64,000 nucleotides of DNA from Pseudomonadales bacterium (GTDB lineage: Bacteria; Pseudomonadota; Gammaproteobacteria; Pseudomonadales; DT-91): NCBI GenBank assembly GCA_013215055.1, contig JABSRQ010000001.1, forward strand, positions 52,912 to 116,911. Reading direction: 5' to 3'. Position numbers and translations under genes: made by a program. The notes beneath the pieces were generated by a model. That model was given only the letters and a program-made list of their open reading frames with translations. It ran no database searches and was not told where the DNA came from. Shown here piece by piece: positions 1 to 7,148 of this stretch; within the stretch, counting starts at the first letter, position 1, and each line of letters starts with the position of its first letter.

Positions 1-1
1 G

Positions 2-355
2 GTGAATCAATCGGGAGAATCATTGGTTAATATTGTTGATGCAACTAAAGAAGTCTCTGACCTGATATCGATCATTGCCACAGCCAGTGCCGAGCAATCC
101 ACAGGCATTGCGGAGGTCAATAATTCCATCATTAGCATGGATGAGGTGACGCAAAAAAATGCGACCCTGGTCGAAGAGATTGCTTCATCTTGTATGATTC
201 TTGGTAATGAATCTGACGAGTTGGTGAGGAAAATAGCCTTTTTTAAAACCGGAACAGTCGCGCCCATTAAGGCGACAGCATCCGTTTCATCCACTACAGA
301 TGCCGCAGCCATAACTCCTCAACAATTGGACGATGATGATTTTCTGGCGTTTTAA
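2..355 (+). CDS. Methyl-accepting chemotaxis protein, C-terminal part (5' end outside window)
   Basis: This is the distal part of the cytoplasmic signalling domain of a chemoreceptor. The reading frame is already open at the window edge, so the apparent GTG at position 2 is not the true start. The segment SAEQSTGIAEVNNSI (about residues 29-43) and the following VEEIASS match the conserved C-terminal helix of the MCP signalling domain that contacts CheA/CheW. After it comes a short acidic tail ending in DDDDFLAF. It is the last ordinary chromosomal gene before the cassette array. Ligand specificity cannot be judged without the N-terminal part. Confidence 0.85.
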   Translation: MNQSGESLVNIVDATKEVSDLISIIATASAEQSTGIAEVNNSIISMDEVTQKNATLVEEIASSCMILGNESDELVRKIAFFKTGTVAPIKATASVSSTTDAAAITPQQLDDDDFLAF

Positions 356-467
356 ACTCAGTGATGTAACTGGTGCCTGGACTCTATCTCGAAGCCGTCA
401 CACTTACTGTTACAGCGCACTAAGATTACATTCTGATCCATAGCTGTGCGCTTACCTGAGCCTTTAC

Positions 468-713
468 TATGTATAAGAAGCATTAACGCGTAACGGGGGA
501 AATCCCTATGTACCGCCTGATGTTTTCATTGGTATAAATGGTTTCAATAAAGAGAAAAATGCCCGATTAAAACTAACAACATCCCCTGTTAAAACCTTTA
601 ATTCGAACAAGGGAGTATTGGCCATGGAATAGCCTACCGGCTAAAAAACCTGCATGGATAGATCTCACATTAACTAGAAAAAAACTTCAGAAGGTGGGCC
701 TTGTGCTTCGGGT
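468..713 (+). repeat. Left copy of ~246-bp direct repeat bordering the cassette array
   Basis: This segment begins TATGTATAAGAAGCATTAAC and ends CTTGTGCTTCGGGT. It is repeated at 7857-8104 in the same orientation, with roughly 25 differences by eye (about 90 percent identity). The reading frame that is open in the right copy is shifted here by a 2-bp difference near 680. The end of the repeat abuts the truncated MAPEG gene. No terminal inverted repeats and no transposase motif were seen. The intergenic stretch 356-467 before it holds nothing I recognise. Confidence 0.85.
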
Positions 714-722
714 AATTGATAA

Positions 723-947
723 GCAGATGGGATAATAACGTCGAGTAAAGCATTTTCTTCTGCAGTAATTATTGCTAGTGTAGTTTCAAATATTGAAAAA
801 AATACATTGGATGCATTAGCGTTACTTTTTGTTGCATGTAGGCTTTTGCATGGTATTTTATATATCACTGATAAAGCAACGTTTAGATCTATTGTTTGGT
901 TTATTAGTATTTGTAGTTGGGTAAGTATCTTTGTATTATCAGTCTAA
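723..947 (+). pseudogene. 5'-truncated MAPEG-family membrane protein (first cassette)
   Basis: The open frame from 723 to the TAA at 945-947 encodes about 74 residues. Its end, with LLFVACRLLHGILYITDKA and then FRSIVW, matches the C-terminal half of MAPEG proteins (membrane-associated proteins in eicosanoid and glutathione metabolism). The R-LLH-x-x-Y-x-x-D-x-A-x-x-R-S pattern is characteristic of that family. The upstream half is absent: codon 720-722 is a stop and the preceding bases belong to the 246-bp repeat. The insertion or recombination that placed the repeat therefore removed the start. The gene lies directly before an attC-like site, as expected for a cassette gene. Confidence 0.75.
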
Positions 948-1041
948 CAAGGCCCATCCCGACTACGCAACTTTGTCACTTTCGTGTAATGAGCCGTACA
1001 AAAACCGCCAAAATCACTCCACTGTGTGGGCGGCGTTAAGC
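942..1041 (+). repeat. attC-like site 1
   Basis: R'' core GTCTAAC (942-948) overlaps the stop of the MAPEG remnant; R' core GTTAAGC lies at 1035-1041. The 3' arm (GCCAAAATCACTCCACTGTG) recurs nearly unchanged in attC-like site 2. Confidence 0.8.
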
Positions 1042-1053
1042 CTAAGGATAGGT

Positions 1054-1566
1054 ATGGAATTTAAAGTCGTTCAGCTAACACCTAAAGATCACCGTGAATA
1101 TTTAACTTTACGTAAAGAGTCTGAGATTGAATTCCCACAATATGTTGGCCCTAGTGCAGAACGTGAGTTGTTAGCTGGTGAAGACAATATCGCATCAATA
1201 CTGGAATCATATCCAGAGGAAGGAACAATAGTATTTGGTGCATTTAATAATGAGGGTTTAGTGGGTGTACTAGCATTGTCTCGTCGCCTAAGCCCTAAGT
1301 TTAAACATCGTGCCTTTATTTGGGGAATGTATATTGATAAGAGTTACCGACAATCGAATGTTGGTGCTCTTTTACTTGATTATGTAAAAGTATGGGCTGC
1401 AGATAACAAAGAAGTAAATGTATTATGGCTTCAAGTCACTGAGACTAATCAGCCAGCTATATCTTTTTATAAGAAGCATGGTTTTATTACATATGGTACA
1501 GAGCCAATGGCTTTGTTCACTCAAGATGAATACCATGATGTACATTATATGCAAATAATGGCTTAA
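1054..1566 (+). CDS. GNAT-family N-acetyltransferase (cassette gene)
   Basis: A 170-residue protein of the GCN5-related acetyltransferase fold, transferring acetyl from acetyl-CoA to an unknown amine. The start at 1054 (ATGGAATTTAAAG) is chosen because the longer frame from 931 would run back through the attC-like site. The C-terminal half shows the GNAT core: IWGMYIDKSYRQSNVGALLL, in which RQSNVGA is the pyrophosphate-binding loop (R/Q-x-x-G-x-G/A), then VTETNQPAISFYKKHGF, the usual strand-helix that closes the fold. The gene lies between sites 1 and 2 and has its own short leader. Acetyltransferases are common in integron cassettes, but nothing ties this one to a particular drug or toxin. 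Confidence 0.9.
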   Translation: MEFKVVQLTPKDHREYLTLRKESEIEFPQYVGPSAERELLAGEDNIASILESYPEEGTIVFGAFNNEGLVGVLALSRRLSPKFKHRAFIWGMYIDKSYRQSNVGALLLDYVKVWAADNKEVNVLWLQVTETNQPAISFYKKHGFITYGTEPMALFTQDEYHDVHYMQIMA

Positions 1567-1662
1567 CAAGTTGCAGCACCGGCTCCGTTATTTTTTCACC
1601 TTTGTTGCAATGGACCGAAACAAAAGCGCCAAAATCACTCCACTATGTGCAGGGCGTTGGAA
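1561..1662 (+). repeat. attC-like site 2
   Basis: R'' GCTTAAC (1561-1567) contains the stop of the GNAT gene; R' GTTGGAA at 1656-1662. The right half shares GCCAAAATCACTCCACT with site 1, showing that the two sites are related. Confidence 0.75.
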
Positions 1663-1683
1663 CAAGGGAGAATAGGATAGCAC

Positions 1684-2118
1684 ATGGAAATTTCTACCAA
1701 AGAGAATGAAAGCCTTTTATCGGCGGTTTACGAAAGAGTAATGGCAGCAGTACATGCAGAAAAGGTTGTATCAGAACAGGAGAGCTTTGTTTTTCAAATC
1801 GAGCTATTATCTCAAGAAATCAATAGCGGCGCTTCATTCGAACAATATTTTCGCTGGGTAGAAAAGCCAGAACTAGATGGAATTGTCTATTATGTAAAAA
1901 ATCTTGATATTCCTGAACTCGTAAATATTGTCGAAGAAGCGATCAAAGTGGCTTTCCCAAATGGCATTCCCGAAGGGGATGAGGAATACGAGGAGTGTAT
2001 CGAATGGAGCGAATCTCAAGAAGTGCGCCTAGAAGAGCTATTTGAATTGTTTGAAGAATACAATGGAACCATCATCAATAAGCTTGGGACCTTTATTAAG
2101 GAAAATAGTCTTGCCTAA
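1684..2118 (+). CDS. Hypothetical acidic protein (cassette gene)
   Basis: A protein of 144 residues that I do not recognise. It is strongly acidic and predicted helical, with a run of acidic residues around 100-130 (GDEEYEECIEW, EELFELFEEY). It has no signal peptide or membrane segment. ATG at 1684 follows AGGATAGC, a plausible ribosome site, 21 bases after the preceding attC core. Its position between sites 2 and 3 makes it a single-gene cassette. Strong acidity in a small cassette protein is compatible with an immunity, antitoxin or DNA-mimic role, but nothing here proves one. Confidence 0.75.
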   Translation: MEISTKENESLLSAVYERVMAAVHAEKVVSEQESFVFQIELLSQEINSGASFEQYFRWVEKPELDGIVYYVKNLDIPELVNIVEEAIKVAFPNGIPEGDEEYEECIEWSESQEVRLEELFELFEEYNGTIINKLGTFIKENSLA

Positions 2119-2123
2119 ATTAG

Positions 2124-2197
2124 TTATAACTAGATTTTTCGGGCGGGTTGCTAAAGCATTGGTTGTTAAACACCAATCCTTTAGCAAGCGGTTACAA
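2124..2197 (+). repeat. attC-like site 3 (divergent)
   Basis: Cores are TTATAAC (2124-2130) and GTTACAA (2191-2197). Between them is a strong hairpin with arms TTGCTAAAG / CTTTAGCAA and inner arms ATTGGT / ACCAAT. The cores depart from the consensus, but the site lies exactly between two cassette genes. Confidence 0.6.
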
Positions 2198-2227
2198 CGG
2201 AATTAGAGACATGATGGATCTCGAACT

Positions 2228-2635
2228 ATGTATCTAGGTAAATGTTTGTGCGGCGAAGTTGAAATAAAAATAAATGGTGAAATAAATGACATTATTCACT
2301 GTCATTGTTCTCTGTGCAGAAAAAATAGCGGTACAGCTTTTGCCACCAATGGTTTCATAAACTCCGCAGATCTAGAAATTACATCAGGTAAAAGCAGCTT
2401 AAGTATATTTTCATTTAAGCCTGGTAGAAATAGGCATTTTTGCTCTAAATGTGGTTCACCCGTTTATAGTTCAAATGAACAGGATACTTCCCGTTATAGA
2501 ATAAGGTTGGGTATTCTTGATTCAGATATAGTCGAACGACCAATCTCTCATAATTTTGTTTCGTCGAAAGCAAATTGGGAAGATCTAGATGTTAGATTAC
2601 CGAGGTATGATTCTTTTGAACCTAGCCGAAAATAG
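2228..2635 (+). CDS. GFA (glutathione-dependent formaldehyde-activating)/CENP-V-type zinc protein
   Basis: A 135-residue protein of the GFA fold. The zinc ligands are all visible: C6 and C8 in KCLCGE, C25, C27 and C30 in HCHCSLCRKNSG, and C72 and C75 in FCSKCGSPVY. Members with this Cys pattern include the bacterial S-(hydroxymethyl)glutathione synthase-like proteins, though most have no proven activity and formaldehyde activation should not be assumed. Full family length and soluble. A single-gene cassette between sites 3 and 4; GFA proteins recur in environmental cassette collections. Confidence 0.9.
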   Translation: MYLGKCLCGEVEIKINGEINDIIHCHCSLCRKNSGTAFATNGFINSADLEITSGKSSLSIFSFKPGRNRHFCSKCGSPVYSSNEQDTSRYRIRLGILDSDIVERPISHNFVSSKANWEDLDVRLPRYDSFEPSRK

Positions 2636-2637
2636 AC

Positions 2638-2715
2638 CTCTAACAAACGGCAACTGTTAGACTTGTAAAATAGTCACTAAAATTACTGGGCAATTACGTG
2701 CCAGCGGCGTTAACC
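2638..2715 (+). repeat. attC-like site 4
   Basis: R'' CTCTAAC (2638-2644) follows the stop of the GFA gene; R' GTTAACC at 2709-2715, with inner complementary parts around AACGGCAA and GCCAGCGGCG. Confidence 0.75.
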
Positions 2716-2729
2716 ATCAAGGATAGATC

Positions 2730-3188
2730 ATGGGCATAGATCAAGCGTACAACTTTAAAAAGTTGAATGATTTAATCGACACCGCAGGCTTGCTAAGCGA
2801 AGCTCAGCTTAATCTGCTTGGAAGCGAAGGCTATGAAGCAGTTATCAACCTTCTTCCCGATGACAATGCGTACGCTATTAAAAATGAAGCCTCTATAGTC
2901 AAGGCGCAAGGGATTATCTACGAATATATACCTGTAGATTTTTCCGCACCAACAGAAGATGATTACCACGTTTTTTCTGAAAAACTCGCCAAGTATTCCA
3001 ATAAGAAAGTTATGGTGCATTGTGCAGCAAACTTTAGAGTATCTGCTTTCTATTCCATTTATGCTTACTTCAATCATGGCTGGTCAGAATCTCAGGTTCA
3101 AGAATCTATAAGCTCTATATGGAACCTTGCAGATTACCCTGCTTGGGAGGCATTTGTATCCAAAATACTCGATGCAAAAAATGGTTAA
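2730..3188 (+). CDS. Protein tyrosine phosphatase-like protein (cassette gene)
   Basis: A protein of 152 residues with the phosphate-loop motif VHCAANFRVSAF. Cys98 would be the nucleophile and Arg103 the phosphate binder, in the CX4R spacing found in DUF442/beta-lactamase-hydrolase-like phosphatases rather than the classical CX5R. A likely general acid lies in the preceding segment (PVDFSAPTEDDY). The N-terminal part, SEAQLNLLGSEGYEAVINL, matches the beginning of this small dual-specificity phosphatase group. It shares its cassette with the DoxX-like gene that starts 17 bases after its stop, with no attC between them. The substrate is unknown. Confidence 0.8.
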   Translation: MGIDQAYNFKKLNDLIDTAGLLSEAQLNLLGSEGYEAVINLLPDDNAYAIKNEASIVKAQGIIYEYIPVDFSAPTEDDYHVFSEKLAKYSNKKVMVHCAANFRVSAFYSIYAYFNHGWSESQVQESISSIWNLADYPAWEAFVSKILDAKNG

Positions 3189-3205
3189 AAATACGCTCCA
3201 AGTCT

Positions 3206-3577
3206 ATGCCACGCCTCCCACTTCTAGTTATAACCTTATTCTTTCTGATAGGCGGTATTTCTCACTTTGTTGTAGCTGACTTCTTTATTTTGGCAATGCC
3301 AGATTATTTGGCTTATCACAAAGAACTAGTCATTATTAGTGGTGTGTTTGAAATTTTAGGCGCTATAGGTATCTTAATCCCCCAGACACGTTTATTAGCT
3401 GGCTATGGGCTAATTGCATTAATTGTTGCTGTTTACCCGGCCAATATAAACATGGCTTTACACCCTGAAAAATTTAAAGAGCTTTCCGAGTTGTTTTTAT
3501 ATATTCGTCTCCCCTTTCAATTTCTATTTATTTGGTTTGTTTGGTGGGCCATAGCACCTGAAAGATTAATAAAATAA
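3206..3577 (+). CDS. DoxX-like small membrane protein
   Basis: About 123 residues with four hydrophobic helices: LPLLVITLFFLIGGISHFVV, ELVIISGVFEILGAIGILI, LLAGYGLIALIVAVYPANI and FQFLFIWFVWWAI. The pattern, including G-x-x-E-x-x-G-x-x-G in helix 2 and the YPANINMA loop, is that of DoxX/DUF4267-type four-helix inner-membrane proteins. I chose ATG 3206, because the longer frame from 3119 overlaps the phosphatase gene and lacks the hydrophobic start. It is the second gene of a two-gene cassette. DoxX-type proteins are linked with redox or sulfur metabolism in some bacteria; here the role is unknown. Confidence 0.75.
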   Translation: MPRLPLLVITLFFLIGGISHFVVADFFILAMPDYLAYHKELVIISGVFEILGAIGILIPQTRLLAGYGLIALIVAVYPANINMALHPEKFKELSELFLYIRLPFQFLFIWFVWWAIAPERLIK

Positions 3578-3587
3578 GTATGTAAGC

Positions 3588-3659
3588 ATTTAACAAGGCC
3601 AAGAAAAATCGCATATTTCATGGGCTGTATCCACGACAAGTCGTTCGCCCTTGTTGGCG
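3588..3659 (+). repeat. attC-like site 5
   Basis: R'' ATTTAAC (3588-3594), followed by AAGGCC as in site 1; the R' side GTTGGCG at 3653-3659 is degenerate. Internal short palindromes include ACGACAAGTCGT. Confidence 0.55.
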
Positions 3660-3685
3660 GTGCAATGATTATTAAAGGATAAAGA

Positions 3686-3955
3686 ATGAACTCAATGATA
3701 GAGTTAGAGGCAGAAGTCATTGCAGCAATTGAAAGCGGCAAGAAAATTGATGCTATAAAGAAATTACGTGAGATTAGAGGTCTTGGGCTTAAAGAAGCTA
3801 AAGAACTTGTAGATTTATATTCCTCTCAAAATAGAACTCAGGATTCATCATCTACTAGCTCGCATCCAGACGCCAGTTCAGGCGCAGGTGCAAAAATTGG
3901 CTTTATAATGGTGTTCGGTGCAATATGCTATTTCGTTTATAAATTTGCACTTTAA
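3686..3955 (+). CDS. Ribosomal protein L7/L12 C-terminal-like domain with a membrane tail (cassette gene)
   Basis: A protein of 89 residues. The first 45 match the C-terminal domain of ribosomal protein L7/L12: KKIDAIKKLREIRGLGLKEA followed by KELVD is the helix-turn-helix that in L12 contacts elongation factors. After a Ser-rich linker, a single C-terminal transmembrane helix (GFIMVFGAICYFVYKFAL) would anchor it with the domain in the cytoplasm. It has the good ribosome site AAAGGATAAAG. Similar small L12-like proteins occur in many bacteria outside the ribosomal operon, and their role is not established. A single-gene cassette between sites 5 and 6. Confidence 0.8.
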   Translation: MNSMIELEAEVIAAIESGKKIDAIKKLREIRGLGLKEAKELVDLYSSQNRTQDSSSTSSHPDASSGAGAKIGFIMVFGAICYFVYKFAL

Positions 3956-3967
3956 TTGGCAATCAAA

Positions 3968-4019
3968 ACATAACAAGGGCAAGCGCCAAACTTGCCTCAC
4001 TGTGTTGCTAGCGTTAGGC
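3968..4019 (+). repeat. attC-like site 6 (compact)
   Basis: Cores ACATAAC (3968-3974) and GTTAGGC (4013-4019) with inner arms GGCAAG and CTTGCC. At 52 bp it is a short, typical attC. Confidence 0.8.
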
Positions 4020-4125
4020 GAATTGGACGTGGCGAACACTAGCCGCAGAAGGTTAAACCACATGTTAATTAATAACTGAGGCATGGTTAGAATGCTGACA
4101 CTGAAACATAGAGAGGATTACAATA

Positions 4126-4545
4126 ATGTTATTGTATGAAGTCCCGAATATAATAAAAATATTCTATGAGAAGGAAAATGAACTCATTGAGCATGAATGG
4201 TTAGAATACAATCCGGAGGATCAAGATGACACTATCCTAATGATTTTACAGGAAATATATGATATTTTCCTAATTTATCCGGTTGAAAAAGTAATTGTAA
4301 AAGCAGACCAGACTAAGGGGGCATTTTCCCTAGGTATGCAAAAATATATTAGGGATGTACAGTTTCCTCGGCTTCTTTCAGATACGAAACTTCGATATGT
4401 TGCAACTATCAAATCAGAAGATGAAATGAAGGGGATAGGGGTGAAATTGTGGCAAGCACAATTTCACCAAGAAACCGAGGTTGTATTACATGATGTGGGA
4501 AGTGAAGAAGAGGCGCGTGAATGGTTAAAATCCATTGCCAAATAA
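4126..4545 (+). CDS. Hypothetical protein, possibly SpoIIAA/STAS-like (cassette gene)
   Basis: A soluble protein of 139 residues. The end, EEEAREWLKSIAK, and the alternating strands before it resemble the SpoIIAA/STAS-like fold in which a final helix carries a -EA-x-x-W-L- motif. The resemblance is weak and the family assignment is tentative. ATG at 4126 is preceded by AGAGAGGATTACA. There is a 106-base leader after site 6, unusually long for a cassette and without a recognisable feature. No catalytic motif is visible. Confidence 0.7.
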   Translation: MLLYEVPNIIKIFYEKENELIEHEWLEYNPEDQDDTILMILQEIYDIFLIYPVEKVIVKADQTKGAFSLGMQKYIRDVQFPRLLSDTKLRYVATIKSEDEMKGIGVKLWQAQFHQETEVVLHDVGSEEEAREWLKSIAK

Positions 4546-4564
4546 TGCATTTAAATAAATAGAT

Positions 4565-4618
4565 GCCTAACAAAAAAACAGCGGACAAAAAAACGCGTCG
4601 CTGATTTTGGCGTTATGT
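4565..4618 (+). repeat. attC-like site 7
   Basis: R'' GCCTAAC (4565-4571) and R' GTTATGT (4612-4618), 54 bp, with arms CAGCG / CGCTG inside. Confidence 0.7.
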
Positions 4619-4643
4619 GGAATAAGGAAATCGCTAAACATCA

Positions 4644-5132
4644 ATGATTGAAATATCCAAAAATTTAAAACTTCTCGTTCGGAAAAATTGGCAGTTAGGT
4701 GATATTCAGATGCTTGGGGTGAAAATCGGTGACTCTTATGAGTCTATTGATAGATCTTTAGTAAGTGAGGGAAATAGACTTAATTTATATTTTGAGGCAA
4801 AAAAGAAAGAATCGGAACTATCTCTAGTTGATAAACTTGATGGTGTTATTGAGCATGGTGGCTGGATTCGAATAGGTAATAGTTGTGGGTATAGAATTGA
4901 GTCAGGTTTAGTTGTTCAGTTCAGTATTACCAATATCAAGTCTCTGGGCATTAAAAAAGAAACTCAGATAGTTAAGCTCTGTGGAAATCCTGATGAAAAA
5001 AATGAGTTTGTTCGTCACGGTAAACCAGCAGAGACTGAGTATTATTACGCAAATAATAAATTTTTATTAGTTTGGAGCAATCCATTTAATAAGTTACTTA
5101 GCATAAATATTGGCGAGCGTATTACAAGATGA
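4644..5132 (+). CDS. Hypothetical protein (cassette gene)
   Basis: A protein of 162 residues that I do not recognise. It is soluble, mixed alpha/beta and slightly basic. Features that stand out are VKIGDSYESIDRSL near residues 26-39 and a C-terminal beta-rich part with FVRHGKPAETEYYYAN. There is no signal peptide or membrane segment. The ATG at 4644 lies 25 bases after the attC core, and no clear Shine-Dalgarno precedes it, as is common in cassettes. The tail ends just before site 8. Confidence 0.7.
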   Translation: MIEISKNLKLLVRKNWQLGDIQMLGVKIGDSYESIDRSLVSEGNRLNLYFEAKKKESELSLVDKLDGVIEHGGWIRIGNSCGYRIESGLVVQFSITNIKSLGIKKETQIVKLCGNPDEKNEFVRHGKPAETEYYYANNKFLLVWSNPFNKLLSINIGERITR

Positions 5133-5139
5133 AGCGCCT

Positions 5140-5214
5140 ACATAACAAGACAAATCATGTTGCACACTACCTGTGCTGGACGTGTTACGCACATCCATAT
5201 TTTCGACGTTAGCT
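5140..5214 (+). repeat. attC-like site 8
   Basis: Cores ACATAAC (5140-5146) and GTTAGCT (5208-5214). The longest frame of the next gene would start inside this site, which argues for its later start. Confidence 0.7.
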
Positions 5215-5253
5215 TTCCTTAAAATTTTGAGAAAAATCCCGAATTATGTATTT

Positions 5254-6177
5254 ATGAATAAAGAGTACAAGATTCGTATTGACAGAGTCATTCAATATAT
5301 TGAGGCCAATCTTACTCATAGAATATCTCTTGCTGAAGTGGCAGAGGTTAGTCATTTTTCGGCCTATCATTTTCACCGCATCTTTACAGGCATAGTCGGT
5401 GAGACCGTTAATGATTACATTGTCAGGCGAAAGCTCGAGAGGGCAGTCAATATATTGATCTTCAACAGGGATCTATCTGTTACTCAAGTGGCTTTTGATA
5501 GTGGTTTCTCGTCCAGCGCTAACTTCTCAAAAGCGGTGAAGCTTCATTTTGGTTTTAGTCCTTCAGAAATAAGAAACCCAGACAAAATTAAAGATAGCAA
5601 GATTGGAAAAATATATAGCAAGTATGGAAAAGCATTTAATCCCTCTGATTTGTATCCTAATCGCATCACAAATGACGTGATAAATAACTCAAGCATAAAG
5701 GATACGAATATGAACATTGAGGTAAGAGAGTTGGATAGCCAACGTGTATGTACGTTGGCATCGGAGCAGGGCTATGAACCTGATGGAATATATGAAGCAT
5801 GGGATAAGCTTATAAATTGGGCTTCATGTAATGGAATCAAACCGGAGCAGCAAACACGTTTTGCCTTTGCTTATAATAATCCAACAGTCACCCCCGTGGA
5901 TAAATGCCGCTATGATGCATCTATAGTGATTGGTAGCGATATGCAGGTGAATCCACCCTTCAGCACATCTGAAATACCGAAAGGAAAGTATGCTGTACTC
6001 TATTATAAGGGGAGTCCAGAGCAAACCATTAAGGCTCAATTGAGTATCTACTCTGATTGGCTTCCTGATAGTGGATTTGAACCCGACGATTTCCCCATGC
6101 TAGAGCACTATCTGAACGATGCAAGAGTTGATGGTTATCTTGAAATGGAAATTCACGTTAAACTGAGGGAGATATAG
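5254..6177 (+). CDS. AraC-family regulator with GyrI-like effector domain (cassette gene)
   Basis: About 307 residues in two parts. The first ~100 carry the double AraC helix-turn-helix: ISLAEVAEVSHFSAYHFHRI, then VTQVAFDSGFSSSANFSKAV and FGFSPSEIR. The C-terminal half, from about residue 150, is a GyrI-like/effector-binding domain (EVRELDSQRVCTLA at its start, IPKGKYAVLYYKGSPE near the middle, LEMEIHVKL at its end), the arrangement of Rob- and SbmC-like regulators that bind small hydrophobic or cationic ligands. I chose ATG 5254, since the longer frame from 5173 reads through attC 8. A full-length transcription factor is a large cargo for a cassette; its targets are unknown. Confidence 0.9.
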   Translation: MNKEYKIRIDRVIQYIEANLTHRISLAEVAEVSHFSAYHFHRIFTGIVGETVNDYIVRRKLERAVNILIFNRDLSVTQVAFDSGFSSSANFSKAVKLHFGFSPSEIRNPDKIKDSKIGKIYSKYGKAFNPSDLYPNRITNDVINNSSIKDTNMNIEVRELDSQRVCTLASEQGYEPDGIYEAWDKLINWASCNGIKPEQQTRFAFAYNNPTVTPVDKCRYDASIVIGSDMQVNPPFSTSEIPKGKYAVLYYKGSPEQTIKAQLSIYSDWLPDSGFEPDDFPMLEHYLNDARVDGYLEMEIHVKLREI

Positions 6178-6198
6178 CCGCTGTATTTTCAGCGTAAA

Positions 6199-6262
6199 AG
6201 CTAACAAAGCCAGTTAGAAGGACAGTGCAGAGCTAGCGAGTTAGCTCCACAGGGGGTTAAAG
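6199..6262 (+). repeat. attC-like site 9
   Basis: Cores AGCTAAC (6199-6205) and GTTAAAG (6256-6262), with inner arms AGCTAGCGAGTTAGCT forming a hairpin. Confidence 0.7.
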
Positions 6263-6270
6263 GATATCGA

Positions 6271-6627
6271 ATGAAATTTTTAGAGCTTAGTGATAAGGAA
6301 ATTCTCGATACAGTAAAACCATTAGCAGAGCATACCGAAAATTCATGGAATCAAAAAAGCTATGATGATTTTTGTCACTATTTTATTGAAGAGAACCCTG
6401 AAGAAAGCTTTCCTGAAGAAGAGTTTAATCGCCAAATAGAAGAGAACTACGACACATATGGCCATCACACAATAGCTGATTTAGTGGCTATACATCGAAA
6501 TCCAGATCACGTGATTGTTATATGGAAAGTAGATTTAGAAAAGCGGAAGGAGCCTGGCTTTCTCATTTATGATTTTAAAGAACATGAAGGTAAAGTATTG
6601 ATTGAAGGCTGCTCATATCATGCATAA
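6271..6627 (+). CDS. Hypothetical acidic protein (cassette gene)
   Basis: A protein of 118 residues, strongly acidic (ENPEESFPEEEFNRQIEENY around 50-69), with no signal peptide. The layout of a helical first half and a strand-rich second half (ADLVAIHRNPDHVIVIWKV, PGFLIYDF, GKVLIEGCSYH) could be a small alpha+beta NTF2-like fold, but I do not recognise the family. ATG at 6271 follows AAAGGATATCG, which is a usable ribosome site 9 bases after the attC core. A single-gene cassette. Confidence 0.7.
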   Translation: MKFLELSDKEILDTVKPLAEHTENSWNQKSYDDFCHYFIEENPEESFPEEEFNRQIEENYDTYGHHTIADLVAIHRNPDHVIVIWKVDLEKRKEPGFLIYDFKEHEGKVLIEGCSYHA

Positions 6628-6685
6628 AGCTAACCAGAAGCTTTAATCTGACTTCTTAACTTGGCAGTTGTTTGCTTCGTTATAC
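6628..6685 (+). repeat. attC-like site 10
   Basis: R'' AGCTAAC (6628-6634) directly after the stop; R' GTTATAC (6679-6685). A further GTTATTAGGCTAAC lies at 6735-6748, so the site may be longer or a remnant of a second site may follow. Confidence 0.5.
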
Positions 6686-6762
6686 CGTCGAAGTTACGGC
6701 ATATTAACTTTCTATTATAAAATTAAGTTGATACGTTATTAGGCTAACAAGGAGAGTGAGTT

Positions 6763-7148
6763 ATGTATGCAGTTTTAGCGGGTGTCTTGATTGCAGCCTC
6801 AACAGTTTAAGGCATAAGATTTGGAAAACAGAAAATAAACCTTGGGCTTATCCATTGGTTTTATCTCTATATCCAATGTTTTACTTTGGCTTTGCTATAT
6901 ACGCAAATGATCAAACTGCATTAATTCAAGAATTAATTTTTTCCATGCATATCTTCCTTATTTGCATTATTGCTGCATTTATAAACATAAAATATTCGGC
7001 AGTGTTGCTTGCCCTTGGTTATATTGGCCATTGTGTCTATGATGTTTTTTCATCATCAATTATTCAAGCAAAGGTTGAACAAGGGAAAACACAGATTCCG
7101 CCCCCCTGTTACCTTTTGTACAAGGCGTTATTCCAGGGAATAAAATGA
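6763..7148 (+). pseudogene. Small multi-pass membrane protein broken by a frameshift (cassette gene)
   Basis: A strong ribosome site (AAGGAGAG at 6749-6756) precedes ATG 6763, which encodes MYAVLAGVLIAASTV and then meets TAA at 6808-6810. The rest of the protein continues in another frame from about 6812 to 7148: WKTENKPWAYPLVLSLYPMF and so on, with four hydrophobic stretches. A single-base indel near 6800-6812 would restore one membrane protein of about 128 residues. The alternative GTG start at 6756 is open to 7148 but gives an unconvincing N-terminus. Its stop overlaps the start of the methyltransferase gene (ATGA at 7145), so the pair would be translationally coupled. Could also be a sequencing error. 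Confidence 0.65.
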
